A stretch of 64,000 bases of DNA from Maribellus sp. CM-23. GTDB taxonomy: Bacteria; Bacteroidota; Bacteroidia; Bacteroidales; Prolixibacteraceae. Shown in pieces: positions 36,171 through 45,375 of the stretch. Within the stretch, counting starts at the first letter, position 1; each line of letters starts with the position of its first letter. The notes beneath the pieces are model-generated. The model did no database searches and was not told the origin of the DNA. It worked only from the letters and a program-made list of their open reading frames with translations. The stretch lies in contig NZ_JADWYJ010000001.1 in assembly GCF_021354595.1 (NCBI RefSeq), positions 1,589,446 through 1,653,445 on the forward strand. Reading direction: 5' to 3'. The position numbers and the translations under genes were made by a program.

Positions 36171-38375
36171 TTACTGAACAGTAACAATCCCTTTCCCTTT
36201 CGCCAAAAATTCACCAATTATACAAGCATCAGACACGCCGCTCTCCTTCAGATCAATTACCAGTCTTTCGGCCTCAGCCGCAGGCAGTGCGATCAGTAAA
36301 CCACCCGAAGTTTGCGCATCGCACAGCAAAAGCCGGTCAGTTCGCGAAAGGTTTCCAAAATCAACATATTCAGACACAAAACTGAGGTTATTGTGCGATC
36401 CTCCGGGAATGACTCCCGCCACTGCCAGATTTTTCACTTCGGGCAAAAAAGGCACTTTGTCGTACCACACCGTTGCATCACACAACGATCCGCTTGTCAT
36501 TTCCTTCAAATGCCCCATCAAACCAAAACCGGTAACATCAGTACAAGCATGAACCGAATATTTCTTCATCACATCGGCAGCGGTTTTGTTTAAGCTCATC
36601 ATTTGCCGGCTTACCATTTCCCGTAGCTGATCTTCCACCATTCCGCGCTTTATTCCTGTTGACAGGATGCCGGTTCCCAGCGGTTTGGTCAGCACAAGTT
36701 TATCGCCAGGTTGCGCACCGGTATTTTTCAAAATCTCGGCCGGGTGAATTGTCCCCGTCACCACCATCCCGAATTTAGGCTCCGGATCTTCGACTGTGTG
36801 TCCGCCCAAAACCGGAATTCCGGCTTCAGCGGCTTTGTCCTGCGCACCTTTCAGAATTTGCTCCAGCGTTTCCATCGGAAGCGTATCTTCGGGAAAGCCG
36901 ACTATATTCAGCGCAAAAACCGGTTTGGCCCCCATGGCATAAATATCGCTTAAAGCGTTGGCAGCGGCAATCGCCCCAAAATCATACGGATCGTCTACAA
37001 CAGGTGTGAAAAAGTCGAGCGTTTGAACCACCGCAAGCTCATCGCTGATCCGGTAAACAGCTGCATCGTCGGAAGTTTCGGTTCCGACCAGCACATTTTT
37101 GTCGATTACCGGCGCCAGGTTTTTCAACACTTTTTCGAGGTTTTGCGGACGAATTTTACAGGCGCAGCCCAATCCATGCGTATAATGCGTCAGTTTAATT
37201 TCTTTCTGAAAAGATTTCCCTGCTAAATGCTGGCCCTCCTCTTTTGGAAGCAACTGTTTCACCGTTTCAATGATTTCATCTGCTGCCTGTTTTATTTCCT
37301 GCATGGTAGTTCCTCTTCCTGTTGACAGACGAATCGTTCCCATTGCAAATTCAATCGGAATATGCATGGCCTCAAGTACCGCTGAAACATCCACACTTTC
37401 GGCATGGCAAGCGGCTCCTGCTGATGCAGCCACTCCCTCCAAACGATCGATCAGGGTGTTGGCTTCCACTTTTGGAAAAGAAACACTCAACGTGTTGGGT
37501 AGGCGTAAATCGTAATGTCCGTTTATTTTTAGCGATGGGATGGCATCTTTTAGCAGTTTTTCGAGGTAATCACGAGTGCTCTTGTAGTGATCGATATTTT
37601 CGTTTAGGTTTTCCGCAGCTAACTGTGCTGCCGCCCCTAACCCAACAATTTCCAATACATTTTCGGTACCCGCCCGCAAGTTTTGCTCATGATCAGCGCC
37701 GTGAATCAACTTCTCCAACTCAACGCCGCTACGAATATACAAAGCCCCGATTCCTTTGGGAGCATACAGTTTGTGCCCGGCAATACTCAGCAAATCAACA
37801 CCTAGCTCATTCACATTTACCGGAATTTTCCCCAGCGACTGTGCCGCATCAGTATGAAAAATGATACTGTGCCTGCGGGCAATTTCAGAAATTTCTCGGA
37901 TGGGCTGAATCGTCCCCACTTCGTTGTTGGCGTGCATCACACTAATCAGAATGGTTTCAGGGCGAATGGCGGCTTTTAGTTCTTCGAGCACAATCACTCC
38001 GTCTTCATCCACCGGAACCGTGGTAATTTCAAAGCCGTTTTTTTCGAGGTAGCGGCAAACTTCAAAAACCGCGGGATGCTCCACCGCTGACGTTATAATA
38101 TGATTGCCGCGATGTTTGTTCGCCATCGCCACACCCTTGATTGCGTAATTATTGGACTCGGTTCCGCCGCTTGTAAAAACAATCTCTGCCGCCGAACAGC
38201 CAATCAAATCAGCCAGTTGAGCGCGTGCCTTTTCTACCGCCAGTTTTGTCTTAACCCCATACGAGTGTACACTCGAAGGATTTCCAAAAAAATGTTCGAG
38301 ATAAGGCCGCATGGCATCTGCCACCTCTTTGGCAATGGGGGTGGTGGCGTTGTAATCAAGATAAATAGGTTCCAA
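36171..38375 (-). CDS. Cysteine desulfurase-selenide, water dikinase fusion (NifS/IscS-SelD)
   Basis: Residues 1-385 are a class V aminotransferase-fold cysteine desulfurase: PLP Lys202 in LLSIAGHKLYAPKGIGALYI, the TDAAQSLGKI motif, and the catalytic Cys323 in SAGAACHAESVDVS. Residues 394-734 are SelD, which makes selenophosphate from selenide and ATP: HGLGCACKIRP (Cys404, Cys406, Lys407, cysteine rather than selenocysteine), VGTETSDDAAVYRI, LGGHTVEDPEPKFGMVVTG and DVTGFGLMGHLKEM. The fusion would release selenium from selenocysteine or hold it as persulfide-like Se and pass it to SelD in the same chain. It lies 6 bp after mnmH, so the selenophosphate should go to tRNA. Confidence 0.95.
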   Translation of the reverse strand: MEPIYLDYNATTPIAKEVADAMRPYLEHFFGNPSSVHSYGVKTKLAVEKARAQLADLIGCSAAEIVFTSGGTESNNYAIKGVAMANKHRGNHIITSAVEHPAVFEVCRYLEKNGFEITTVPVDEDGVIVLEELKAAIRPETILISVMHANNEVGTIQPIREISEIARRHSIIFHTDAAQSLGKIPVNVNELGVDLLSIAGHKLYAPKGIGALYIRSGVELEKLIHGADHEQNLRAGTENVLEIVGLGAAAQLAAENLNENIDHYKSTRDYLEKLLKDAIPSLKINGHYDLRLPNTLSVSFPKVEANTLIDRLEGVAASAGAACHAESVDVSAVLEAMHIPIEFAMGTIRLSTGRGTTMQEIKQAADEIIETVKQLLPKEEGQHLAGKSFQKEIKLTHYTHGLGCACKIRPQNLEKVLKNLAPVIDKNVLVGTETSDDAAVYRISDELAVVQTLDFFTPVVDDPYDFGAIAAANALSDIYAMGAKPVFALNIVGFPEDTLPMETLEQILKGAQDKAAEAGIPVLGGHTVEDPEPKFGMVVTGTIHPAEILKNTGAQPGDKLVLTKPLGTGILSTGIKRGMVEDQLREMVSRQMMSLNKTAADVMKKYSVHACTDVTGFGLMGHLKEMTSGSLCDATVWYDKVPFLPEVKNLAVAGVIPGGSHNNLSFVSEYVDFGNLSRTDRLLLCDAQTSGGLLIALPAAEAERLVIDLKESGVSDACIIGEFLAKGKGIVTVQ

Positions 38376-38381
38376 AACAGA

Positions 38382-39407
38382 CTATATTTTATTCAACAAT
38401 CCTTTAATTATTTCAGCATTTTCGGCCGGATCATCCTTTTCCAGCTCCACCCCCAGAATCTTCTCCGGATCACGCTTCAAAGAGCCGTAATCGTAGCTTT
38501 TATCGTAATAAAGCAATGTCAGCGAAGCTACTTTTTCAAGGTCGCCGGTTTCCAATGCCTTCAATGCTTCAGCAGTTACCGCCCCTCCCAGCCTTTTCCG
38601 GATCTTTTCAATCATTTCCTTTAGCAGGGGTTTCTCAAACAATCCGTACTCCTTCACCAGTCTTTCCTCTCTGAAAGGCTTCGGAATGTAAATTTTTATG
38701 AGCGGTGCTTTACAAATCTGCTGATACAAAGGATCCGGAATGCCAATCTGCCCCAGCTGACGGCTTTCGTCTTCCACCCAAACAGTTTGATTGAAATCGA
38801 ATTTTTGCCAAACATCTGCGAGGCTGTTTTCGAATTGTTCGTTGCTTGGCTGTTCTTTCTGCCCCAGCGAACCAAAAGCTGACCCCCGGTGATGAGCTAC
38901 GGCTTCAATATCGAGAAACTGTTCTCCCTGATTTTTCAGAGTCTGAAGTATTTCGGTTTTTCCACTGCCGGTATAGCCTCCCAACACAACCATCTTCACC
39001 GGACGCGAAAACTGTTCACGAATGTATTTCCGATAAGCTTTGTAGCCGCCTTTGAGGATATATACCTCAAGTCCGGCAGTTTCAAAAAGCCAGGCCATGC
39101 TCGCAGAACGCATTCCGCCGCGCCAGCAATGAACCAGAATTTTCTTATTTCGGGCACGCTTTTTTGCCTCCCGCACAAAAGTTGACATTTTGGGGCCCAC
39201 GAAATCGAGCCCCAGCAGTACCGCACTTTCTTTTCCGCCAATTTTGTACTTGATTCCGACCTGACGACGTTCTTCGTTGTCAAAAATAGGAATGTTAAAT
39301 GCGCCGGGAACATGCGCCAGTTCGTATTCGGCCGGCGACCTGACATCAATCAAAGGAATCGAATCAGTTAACGGGAGTAAATCTTCAATGGAAAGGATTT
39401 TTGGCAT
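38382..39407 (-). CDS. mnmH: tRNA 2-selenouridine synthase
   Basis: MnmH (SelU/YbbB) replaces the sulfur of 2-thiouridine at the wobble position of Lys, Glu and Gln tRNAs with selenium, by way of a geranylated intermediate. The N-terminal rhodanese domain has its catalytic Cys94 in LVHCWRGGMRSASMAWLFE. The P-loop domain follows at MVVLGGYTGSGKT (143-151), then EDESRQLGQIGIPDPLY. Length (341) is normal. With the SelD fusion 6 bp downstream it forms a compact selenouridine operon. Confidence 0.95.
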   Translation of the reverse strand: MPKILSIEDLLPLTDSIPLIDVRSPAEYELAHVPGAFNIPIFDNEERRQVGIKYKIGGKESAVLLGLDFVGPKMSTFVREAKKRARNKKILVHCWRGGMRSASMAWLFETAGLEVYILKGGYKAYRKYIREQFSRPVKMVVLGGYTGSGKTEILQTLKNQGEQFLDIEAVAHHRGSAFGSLGQKEQPSNEQFENSLADVWQKFDFNQTVWVEDESRQLGQIGIPDPLYQQICKAPLIKIYIPKPFREERLVKEYGLFEKPLLKEMIEKIRKRLGGAVTAEALKALETGDLEKVASLTLLYYDKSYDYGSLKRDPEKILGVELEKDDPAENAEIIKGLLNKI

Positions 39408-39465
39408 CTTGCTGATTTGCCCTCAAAGGTAGAAAATTAACAAAGTCATTGTCCTTTTAAGGGCT

Positions 39466-39795
39466 TCACAAATCAAGTTCCTTTGCCGGATCCCAGAATC
39501 GTTCCTGAAAATTCAGAATCTGGTCGTCTTCAATTTTGAACCCTTCGGCTTCGAGTAATTCCTGCATGGCATTGGGGCTGTCGAAATGATGTTTTCCGGT
39601 AAGTAATCCGTTTCTGTTCACCACGCGGTGCGCGGGAACATAATCAGGCGATGTATGACTGGCGTTCATGGCCCAGCCTACCATACGCGCTGACCCGCCG
39701 GTTCCCAGGTAACGGGCAATTGCTCCATAGGAGGTTACCCTACCCGGAGGTATTTGCTTTACCACTTCGAAAACCTGTTGGAAAAAATCACTCAT
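39466..39795 (-). CDS. Alkyltransferase-like protein (MGMT fold, catalytic Cys replaced by Ala)
   Basis: The 109-residue protein is the MGMT DNA-binding domain alone: QVFEVVKQIPPGRVTSYGAI, the ARMVGWAMNAS helix and VPAHRVVNRNGLLTG. Active methyltransferases have PCHRV at the last site; here it is PAHRV, so no alkyl group can be accepted. Such ATL proteins bind O6-alkylguanine and hand it to nucleotide excision repair. It sits 12 bp after trmB on the same strand and is probably co-transcribed with it. Confidence 0.9.
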   Translation of the reverse strand: MSDFFQQVFEVVKQIPPGRVTSYGAIARYLGTGGSARMVGWAMNASHTSPDYVPAHRVVNRNGLLTGKHHFDSPNAMQELLEAEGFKIEDDQILNFQERFWDPAKELDL

Positions 39796-39807
39796 CCCTT
39801 TTAGATT

Positions 39808-40545
39808 TTACTCTCTTGCTGAGCGGCCAAAACTGCGGTACTCGTCTTTTTCAATTTCAACATCCGGCTCCAGAAATTCGCCGGTGTCAAGCCTGAAAGC
39901 GATATACTTGATTTTAATTCCACGATCGAGCCACTGTTTTTCATAGAAAGTCCGGATTCGCAGTGTGTCGTCCAAATGTTCCCACTCATAAACATCGTCG
40001 GTCTCTGCCAAAATCTCAAACCTATTCAGCTTTACCAGCTCGCGGGTATAATTGTACTGAAAGTTACTGTCGGTTTTCAGATGAACGATTCCGCCGGGCT
40101 TCAGAAACTCCCGGTATTTATTCAGAAAGGTAGTTGAGGTAAGACGTTTACGTGTCTTTTCCATTTGCGGATCAGGAAAAGTAAGCCAGATTTCCGCCAC
40201 TTCACTCGCACCATAAAACTGTGTGATCTGCTCGATATTGGCACGCAAAAAGCCAACATTGGTTAAACCCTGCTCCTTAGCCAGTTTGGCCCCTCTCCAA
40301 AGCCGGGCGCCTTTTATATCGACGCCCATGTAGTTCACGTCCGGATTTTTTGCAGCCAGGGCCACGGTGTATTCTCCTTTGCCACAACCCAATTCCAGGA
40401 TCAGCGGGTTGTCATTCTTAAAAAATTCCTTCCCCCACTTTCCTTTCAGCTGAAAATCGTTGTGTTCTACCACGTTAAACGGAGCCTGAACCACATGTTC
40501 GAAGCTCAACAACTCGTTAAACTTTAAAAGTTTTCCTTTTCCCAC
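39808..40545 (-). CDS. trmB: tRNA (guanine-N7-)-methyltransferase
   Basis: TrmB uses S-adenosylmethionine to methylate G46 of the variable loop of tRNA. The AdoMet-binding sequence LILELGCGKGEYTVALAAKN, NYMGVDIKGAR, the catalytic region IWLTFPDPQMEKTRKRLTS and the loop GIVHLKTDSNFQY are all diagnostic. The length is 245. In other Bacteroidota it also lies near mrp and ATL genes, as here. Confidence 0.94.
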   Translation of the reverse strand: MGKGKLLKFNELLSFEHVVQAPFNVVEHNDFQLKGKWGKEFFKNDNPLILELGCGKGEYTVALAAKNPDVNYMGVDIKGARLWRGAKLAKEQGLTNVGFLRANIEQITQFYGASEVAEIWLTFPDPQMEKTRKRLTSTTFLNKYREFLKPGGIVHLKTDSNFQYNYTRELVKLNRFEILAETDDVYEWEHLDDTLRIRTFYEKQWLDRGIKIKYIAFRLDTGEFLEPDVEIEKDEYRSFGRSARE

Positions 40546-40592
40546 TTTTATTTATCGTTACTGCTATTTCTTGGTTGATTCAATTTTGACGG

Positions 40593-41066
40593 CTAATTTT
40601 TAACCCTTTCGATACGGACACCCACATCGCTGATCCCTTTCAACACATTTTCCCGCATTCCCTGCTGAAGCGTGATCGTATAATTTCCCGAAGAAGGGAA
40701 AAAAATGTTACGCCGGTACAAAACCTCGCGCGTTTTTAATCCGCCCATTCCTTCTCCCATCCATTTTCCGGAAGGCTCGGCCAGCGTAATTTCAAACTTA
40801 TCTTCTACTGATTTTCCGTCCGGTTCTTCGATCGTTACAAACAGCCACAAATTGCTGTAGTTGTAGTTTACGTCGTTTCTGACGTTGATGTAAAGATCAA
40901 AATTATGTGTGGTGTCGGTCACCGGTATTTCAAACACCGCCAGAGAGTCTTTGTTCCAGCTGCGCTGATCGATTTCCTTGTATGTTTCGTAAATAATTTT
41001 TGGCTGACAGGCAGCTAGCCAACACAAACAAAAAGCAGCCAGCGCCCACTGAAAAATCTTCTTCAT
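40593..41066 (-). CDS. gldH: Gliding motility/type IX secretion lipoprotein GldH
   Basis: A lipobox (LCWLAAC, Cys20) is followed by a single beta-sandwich domain with FDLYINVRNDVNYNYSNLWL, GKWMGEGMGGLKTREVLY and NYTITLQQGMRENVLKGISD, typical for GldH. GldH is needed for gliding in Flavobacterium, and its gene is widely kept in gliding and non-gliding Bacteroidota. It follows ricT with no gap (stop of ricT at 41067, start at 41066), and the gldH-ricT-holB order is conserved in the phylum. Confidence 0.9.
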   Translation of the reverse strand: MKKIFQWALAAFCLCWLAACQPKIIYETYKEIDQRSWNKDSLAVFEIPVTDTTHNFDLYINVRNDVNYNYSNLWLFVTIEEPDGKSVEDKFEITLAEPSGKWMGEGMGGLKTREVLYRRNIFFPSSGNYTITLQQGMRENVLKGISDVGVRIERVKN

Positions 41067-42245
41067 CTATCTCCCGTTATTTCGGTTTGGATTCCTCCCT
41101 TTTCTATTTCTTTCTCCTGAATCGCTCGTCGGCCCGCCTTCTCTTCGATGGGAACGTTTATTCCGGCTTTTCTTTCTGCTCTGCGGTTTATCAAAACGAT
41201 TCAAATCTTCCTGCCCCACCACATTATGAAACGTATCTTCCTGCTTTGTATTATTCTCGTAACGCTCCGTTACCAGTTTTTCCGGTTTCCGTCCCTTCCG
41301 GTTCATCCGAATCACTTCCTTCACACGTTCAACCGGGACTGCCACCAGGCTTGCCGGACCATCTCCCCTTGGAGAATACCAGTAAATACCCGTGAAAATA
41401 TCGGCTTTCAGGTAATAGTAGGATGCCTTTTCGGTTTCAAGCGGCACATTGGTCGGCGGAAAGTCTTTCTGTGCATCGATGTAGGCATCCACCTCAAAAT
41501 TCAGGCAGCACTTGAGTTTGCCACATTGCCCGGCCAGCTTTTGCGGGTTCAGTGAAATTTCCTGGTAGCGCGCCGCATTGGTGGTTACCGAAATAAAATT
41601 AGCCATCCAGGTAGAGCAGCAAAGTTCGCGTCCACAAGGCCCGATTCCACCAATACGGCCGGCTTCCTGCCGCGCACCAATCTGCTTCATTTCGATGCGG
41701 ATGCGAAACGTGTCGGCCAAAACTTTAATAAGCTGCCTGAAATCGACACGTCCGTCGGCGATGTAATAAAAAATAGCTTTGGTTTTGTCGCCCTGGTATT
41801 CCACATCCCCGATCTTCATGTCCAGGTTCAGGTCTTGTACCAGTTGTCTCGACCGGATCATGGTTTGGTGTTCCTGCGCAATGGCTTCTTTCCATTTTTC
41901 AATATCTACCTGCTTGGCAATCCGGTAAATCTTCCGGAGTTCGCCGTTGTTCAGCGTAACCCGGTGACGCTTCATCTGGTCGTACACCAGCTCGCCTTTT
42001 AAAGAAACCACACCGATATCGTGTCCCGGGCTTCCTTCAACTGCCACCAGATCCCCTACCTTTATTTTCAGGTTATTGACATTCCGGTAGTAATCTTTGC
42101 GGGTATTTTTAAACCGGACTTCCACAATTTCGTCACCCTGAACCACCGATTTAATATCGGCGAGCCAGTCTGTAACATGCAATTTAGCACAACATACGTT
42201 ATCCGATTTGCAGACTCCTCGTTCTATGGTATTCACTTCCGGCAT
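41067..42245 (-). CDS. ricT: PSP1-domain protein RicT (YaaT)
   Basis: RicT with RicA and RicF forms an Fe-S protein complex that, in Bacillus, aids RNase Y; in Bacteroidota it is a conserved neighbour of holB. The PSP1 domain carries the cysteines CKSDNVCCAKLHV near residue 12, GPCGRELCCSTWM near 205 and GQCGKLKCCLNFE near 238, which bind clusters. About 60 C-terminal residues form a basic, disordered tail rich in Arg, Lys, Asn and Gly (KSRNKRSHRREGG), suggesting RNA contact. Confidence 0.93.
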   Translation of the reverse strand: MPEVNTIERGVCKSDNVCCAKLHVTDWLADIKSVVQGDEIVEVRFKNTRKDYYRNVNNLKIKVGDLVAVEGSPGHDIGVVSLKGELVYDQMKRHRVTLNNGELRKIYRIAKQVDIEKWKEAIAQEHQTMIRSRQLVQDLNLDMKIGDVEYQGDKTKAIFYYIADGRVDFRQLIKVLADTFRIRIEMKQIGARQEAGRIGGIGPCGRELCCSTWMANFISVTTNAARYQEISLNPQKLAGQCGKLKCCLNFEVDAYIDAQKDFPPTNVPLETEKASYYYLKADIFTGIYWYSPRGDGPASLVAVPVERVKEVIRMNRKGRKPEKLVTERYENNTKQEDTFHNVVGQEDLNRFDKPQSRKKSRNKRSHRREGGPTSDSGERNRKGRNPNRNNGR

Positions 42246-42358
42246 AGTAACTTTCTATGTTTAGTTTCTTCCTTTAGGCTTGGCATACATACACAAAAAT
42301 AACGATTAATACCATTTGAACCGGAAATGCCAACTATTTTGAACGAATCTATGCCGAA

Positions 42359-43483
42359 TTAGCGCTTTATCAAGCGCACCATCCTCAAGGCAGTATCCAG
42401 AAATACGATGCGCGGATTGCCGTTCATCCCGATGTGCTGAATGCCCAGTTCAAACTCTTTGGCGAAGGGCACAATGTTTCTTTCGTTGATAAACGGAGCA
42501 AACTTTTTCCCCCATTCCATTTCTTCGCGGTTCATGTAAGAGAGTTCTCTGCACTTCAGGTTCGAAATAAAATATTCGCGCACCAAACGCAGTGAAGCGG
42601 CAAAAAACGCCTTTTGCTTATCACGCCCGATGCCGGCCATCTCGTCGGCCCAAGTGATCAGTTCACTCACTTTTCGGGCATAGGCAAAACGCATCATCTC
42701 CTGAAATTTCAGCAGGTAGAAGCGCTCATCTTCGCCCGGATTGAGGTAGCTAAGTGCCCGGATGTAACTCCCCGAAGCCAGGTGCACCGCATCGGGAACA
42801 ATCTCCGGGTCGATCCCTTCTATTTTTAACAAGGCCTCTTCAATGGCCTCGGCTTCAATAAACGGAAACTTTACCAACTGGGAACGAGAACGGATCGTTC
42901 CGATCAGGTCTTCTTCGTTTTCAGTGATCAGCAAAAAAAGTGTTTTGCTGGGCGGCTCCTCGATCATTTTCAGCAGCTTGTTGGAACAGGCCACATTCAT
43001 TTTGTCGGCCAGCCAGATAATCATCACCTTAAATTCCGACTCAAACGACTTTAGGTTCAGTTTGCGAAGGATCGACTCACTTTCGCGTTCGTAAATCTCG
43101 CCCTGTGCATTGCCGGCATCAATGTGGTGCAACCAATCGCCCAGGGTAAAATAGGGCGACTGCAGGACTTTCCCGCGCCATTGCGGCAGGAAATCGTCGC
43201 TCACCGGCTTGTTCAGGTTTTTTGCATTGAAAATCGGAAATACAAAATGCAGGTCGGGATGCGCCAGTTTTTGGTACTTGTGGCACGACGGGCAAACTCC
43301 ACACGAGTCCCCATCGGTGCGGTTCCGGCACGATATATACTGGGCATACGCCAGCGCCATGGCCAGCTTTCCTGTTCCCGACTGCCCGGCAAACAACTGT
43401 GCATGGCTGATTCGCTGCTCCTTTACCGAGCGGATCAGCCGCTTTTTGATTTTGCTTTGTCCTACAACGTCTTTAAAAAACAT
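42359..43483 (-). CDS. holB: DNA polymerase III subunit delta'
   Basis: The delta' subunit belongs to the clamp loader that puts the beta clamp on DNA. The AAA+ fold shows the degenerate P-loop FAGQSGTGKLAMALAYA near residue 33, the zinc site CRNRTDGDSCGVCPSC, and the sensor region LFLLITENEEDLIGTIRSRS near 178. Length (374) is typical. It is the first gene of the holB-ricT-gldH run; a 570-bp repeat-rich gap lies upstream. Confidence 0.92.
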   Translation of the reverse strand: MFFKDVVGQSKIKKRLIRSVKEQRISHAQLFAGQSGTGKLAMALAYAQYISCRNRTDGDSCGVCPSCHKYQKLAHPDLHFVFPIFNAKNLNKPVSDDFLPQWRGKVLQSPYFTLGDWLHHIDAGNAQGEIYERESESILRKLNLKSFESEFKVMIIWLADKMNVACSNKLLKMIEEPPSKTLFLLITENEEDLIGTIRSRSQLVKFPFIEAEAIEEALLKIEGIDPEIVPDAVHLASGSYIRALSYLNPGEDERFYLLKFQEMMRFAYARKVSELITWADEMAGIGRDKQKAFFAASLRLVREYFISNLKCRELSYMNREEMEWGKKFAPFINERNIVPFAKEFELGIQHIGMNGNPRIVFLDTALRMVRLIKR

Positions 43484-43514
43484 AGAGCCAAAAATAGCAC
43501 TTTATGTCGGTTGG

Positions 43515-43940
43515 ATTGAACATTGAGCGTTGAATATTGGAAATTTATGCACGAACGATTTTAAAAAATTCTACCGCAGTGTTACACAGAGAAAGATCAG
43601 AGAACGGCAAGTATTGGCAGTCATTGGGCATTCAATGAAAATGCGAAAATGCATGAATGCTTTAATGAGAGAATGAGCAGCGAGCCATCTGCCACGAACC
43701 ACGAGTAGTTGGTCACTAGATATTCATTGTTTGTTATTGATTATTTGAAATCCAGTCCTTTCTTCCCTGAACACTGCGACTTGTGTCTTGAAGCTGAAGG
43801 ACTGATGGATCGAAGGACAGAAAGATTTAGTGGTCAGTCACAGTAAACAGTTTAACAATTTTACAATTTATCAGTCTAACAGTTTCCTCCATTTATCGTC
43901 AAATTCGAACCTTCCAATATTCTAATCCTCCAACCCTCCC
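43515..43940. repeat. Intergenic mosaic of degenerate 7- and 8-bp tandem tracts
   Basis: Six tracts with different units lie between holB and pgk. ATTGAAn, period 7, 43515-43549. AATGnnnn, period 8, at 43640, 43648, 43656, 43664, 43672. AGCnnnG-like, period 7, 43676-43710. nnGGAnnGA-like, period 8, with GGA at 43799, 43807, 43815. CAnTnTAA, period 8, at 43848, 43856, 43864, 43872, 43880. AAnnnTCC, period 8, at 43908, 43916, 43924, 43932. No open frame or RNA gene is seen in this 570-bp gap. Confidence 0.65.
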
Positions 43941-44012
43941 TAATCTACTTTACCCAAACATTAAATTCATTTGGCCTTGAAATCAGCACTGTTATGGCGT
44001 TGCATTAATTCT

Positions 44013-44020
44013 TATCTTTG
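44013..44020 (+). promoter_or_regulatory. pgk promoter -7 element
   Basis: TATCTTTG matches TAnnTTTG exactly, 34 bases before the pgk ATG. A -33 element at the right distance is not clear. Confidence 0.5.
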
Positions 44021-44054
44021 AATGATTTTCAAGAAATTATTAAAATAAAATACG

Positions 44055-45248
44055 ATGCAAACAATTAACAGCTACGACTTTAAGGGCAAAAAAGCACTTA
44101 TCCGTGTTGACTTCAACGTTCCTTTGAACGAAAATTTTGTCATTACCGATGACACCCGAATCAAAGCAGCGCTTCCAACCATTAAAAAAGTAATGGAAAG
44201 CGGTGGTTCTCCGGTGATTATGTCGCACTTTGGCCGTCCGAAAAACGGTCCGGAAGATAAATTTTCAATGCGTCACTTGGTTGGTCACTTAAGTGAATTA
44301 CTGGGTGTTGAAGTTAAACTCGCTCCCGACTGTGTAGGTGCAGAAGTAAAAGCGATTGCTGATGCGCTTCAGCCCGGAGAAGTGTTGCTTCTGGAAAACC
44401 TTCGCTTCCATAAAGGAGAAGAAAAAGGTGATGTAGAGTTTGCAAAACAGCTGGCTGACAACGGCGACTGCTGGATCAACGATGCGTTTGGAACAGCTCA
44501 CCGCGCACACGCATCAACAGCTGTTATAGCCCAATTTTTCCCGAACGACAAAATGTTTGGTTACCTGATCGAAAGTGAAGTTGAAAGCCTCGACAAAGTG
44601 GTAAAAAACCCACAACGCCCGTTAACTGCGATCATGGGTGGTGCAAAAGTTTCATCGAAAATTACTATCATCGAAAACCTGTTGAGTAAAGTTGACAACC
44701 TGATTTTGGGTGGTGGTATGACTTACACTTTTGTAAAAGCCAACGGTGGCGAGGTAGGTGACTCCATTTGCGAAACTGATTTCCTTGAAACTGCCAAAAA
44801 CATTGAGAAACTGGCCAAAGAAAAAGGGGTTAACCTGGTAATTGCTACCGATGTTGTGGCAGCTGACGCATTCAGCAACGACGCCAATACCCAGGTAGTT
44901 GCAGCCAACGCTATTCCGGAAGGATGGCAAGGTTTGGATGCAGGTCCTGAAAGCGTTGCCAAAATGAAGGAAGTAATCGAAAACTCGGGAACCATTCTAT
45001 GGAACGGTCCTGTGGGAGTTTTTGAAATGGAAACCTTTGCTGCCGGAACAAAAAAGGTAGGTGCAGCCATTGTGGAAGCCACCAAAAAAGGTGCTTTCTC
45101 GCTGGTAGGTGGTGGCGACTCGGTTGCTGCGGCTAACCAGTTTGGCATTGCTCCGGGAGTTTCGTACATCTCAACTGCCGGTGGTGCACTGCTTGAATAC
45201 CTCGAAGGAAAAGTTCTTCCGGGTGTAGCAGCTGTTCGCGGCGAATAA
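44055..45248 (+). CDS. pgk: Phosphoglycerate kinase
   Basis: Pgk makes ATP and 3-phosphoglycerate from 1,3-bisphosphoglycerate in glycolysis. The start [20 protein letters not shown], the substrate loop [33 protein letters not shown], the [10 protein letters not shown] hinge and the nucleotide-site [13 protein letters not shown] near the end are all present. Length (397) is standard. It is alone, with its own promoter element and a strong terminator. Confidence 0.98.
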   Translation: MQTINSYDFKGKKALIRVDFNVPLNENFVITDDTRIKAALPTIKKVMESGGSPVIMSHFGRPKNGPEDKFSMRHLVGHLSELLGVEVKLAPDCVGAEVKAIADALQPGEVLLLENLRFHKGEEKGDVEFAKQLADNGDCWINDAFGTAHRAHASTAVIAQFFPNDKMFGYLIESEVESLDKVVKNPQRPLTAIMGGAKVSSKITIIENLLSKVDNLILGGGMTYTFVKANGGEVGDSICETDFLETAKNIEKLAKEKGVNLVIATDVVAADAFSNDANTQVVAANAIPEGWQGLDAGPESVAKMKEVIENSGTILWNGPVGVFEMETFAAGTKKVGAAIVEATKKGAFSLVGGGDSVAAANQFGIAPGVSYISTAGGALLEYLEGKVLPGVAAVRGE

Positions 45249-45271
45249 GCAATCAACCAAAAAAATATAAT

Positions 45272-45316
45272 AAAACCCGGTTTGTCCGTCAGCTGACGTA
45301 CAGACCGGGTTTTTTA
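45272..45316 (+). terminator. pgk terminator
   Basis: AAACCCGGTTTGT pairs with ACAGACCGGGTTT (one G-U pair) around CCGTCAGCTGACGT, whose centre CGTCAGCTGACG is itself a palindrome; a T run follows. Confidence 0.85.
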
Positions 45317-45375
45317 TTTTCAGGCTTTTCATCCCTCGTCGGAGTTAGAAAAAACTTCCTAACTTTAACTAAAAA

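Noticed and set aside
36171..38375. Frameshift or assembly join creating the desulfurase-SelD fusion
   Set aside because: The frame is continuous, the linker (about residues 378-394) is normal, and both domains keep all catalytic residues.
43500..44000. Possible CRISPR array in the repeat-rich gap
   Set aside because: Units are 7-8 bp and degenerate, there are no 25-35 bp repeats with unique spacers and no cas genes.
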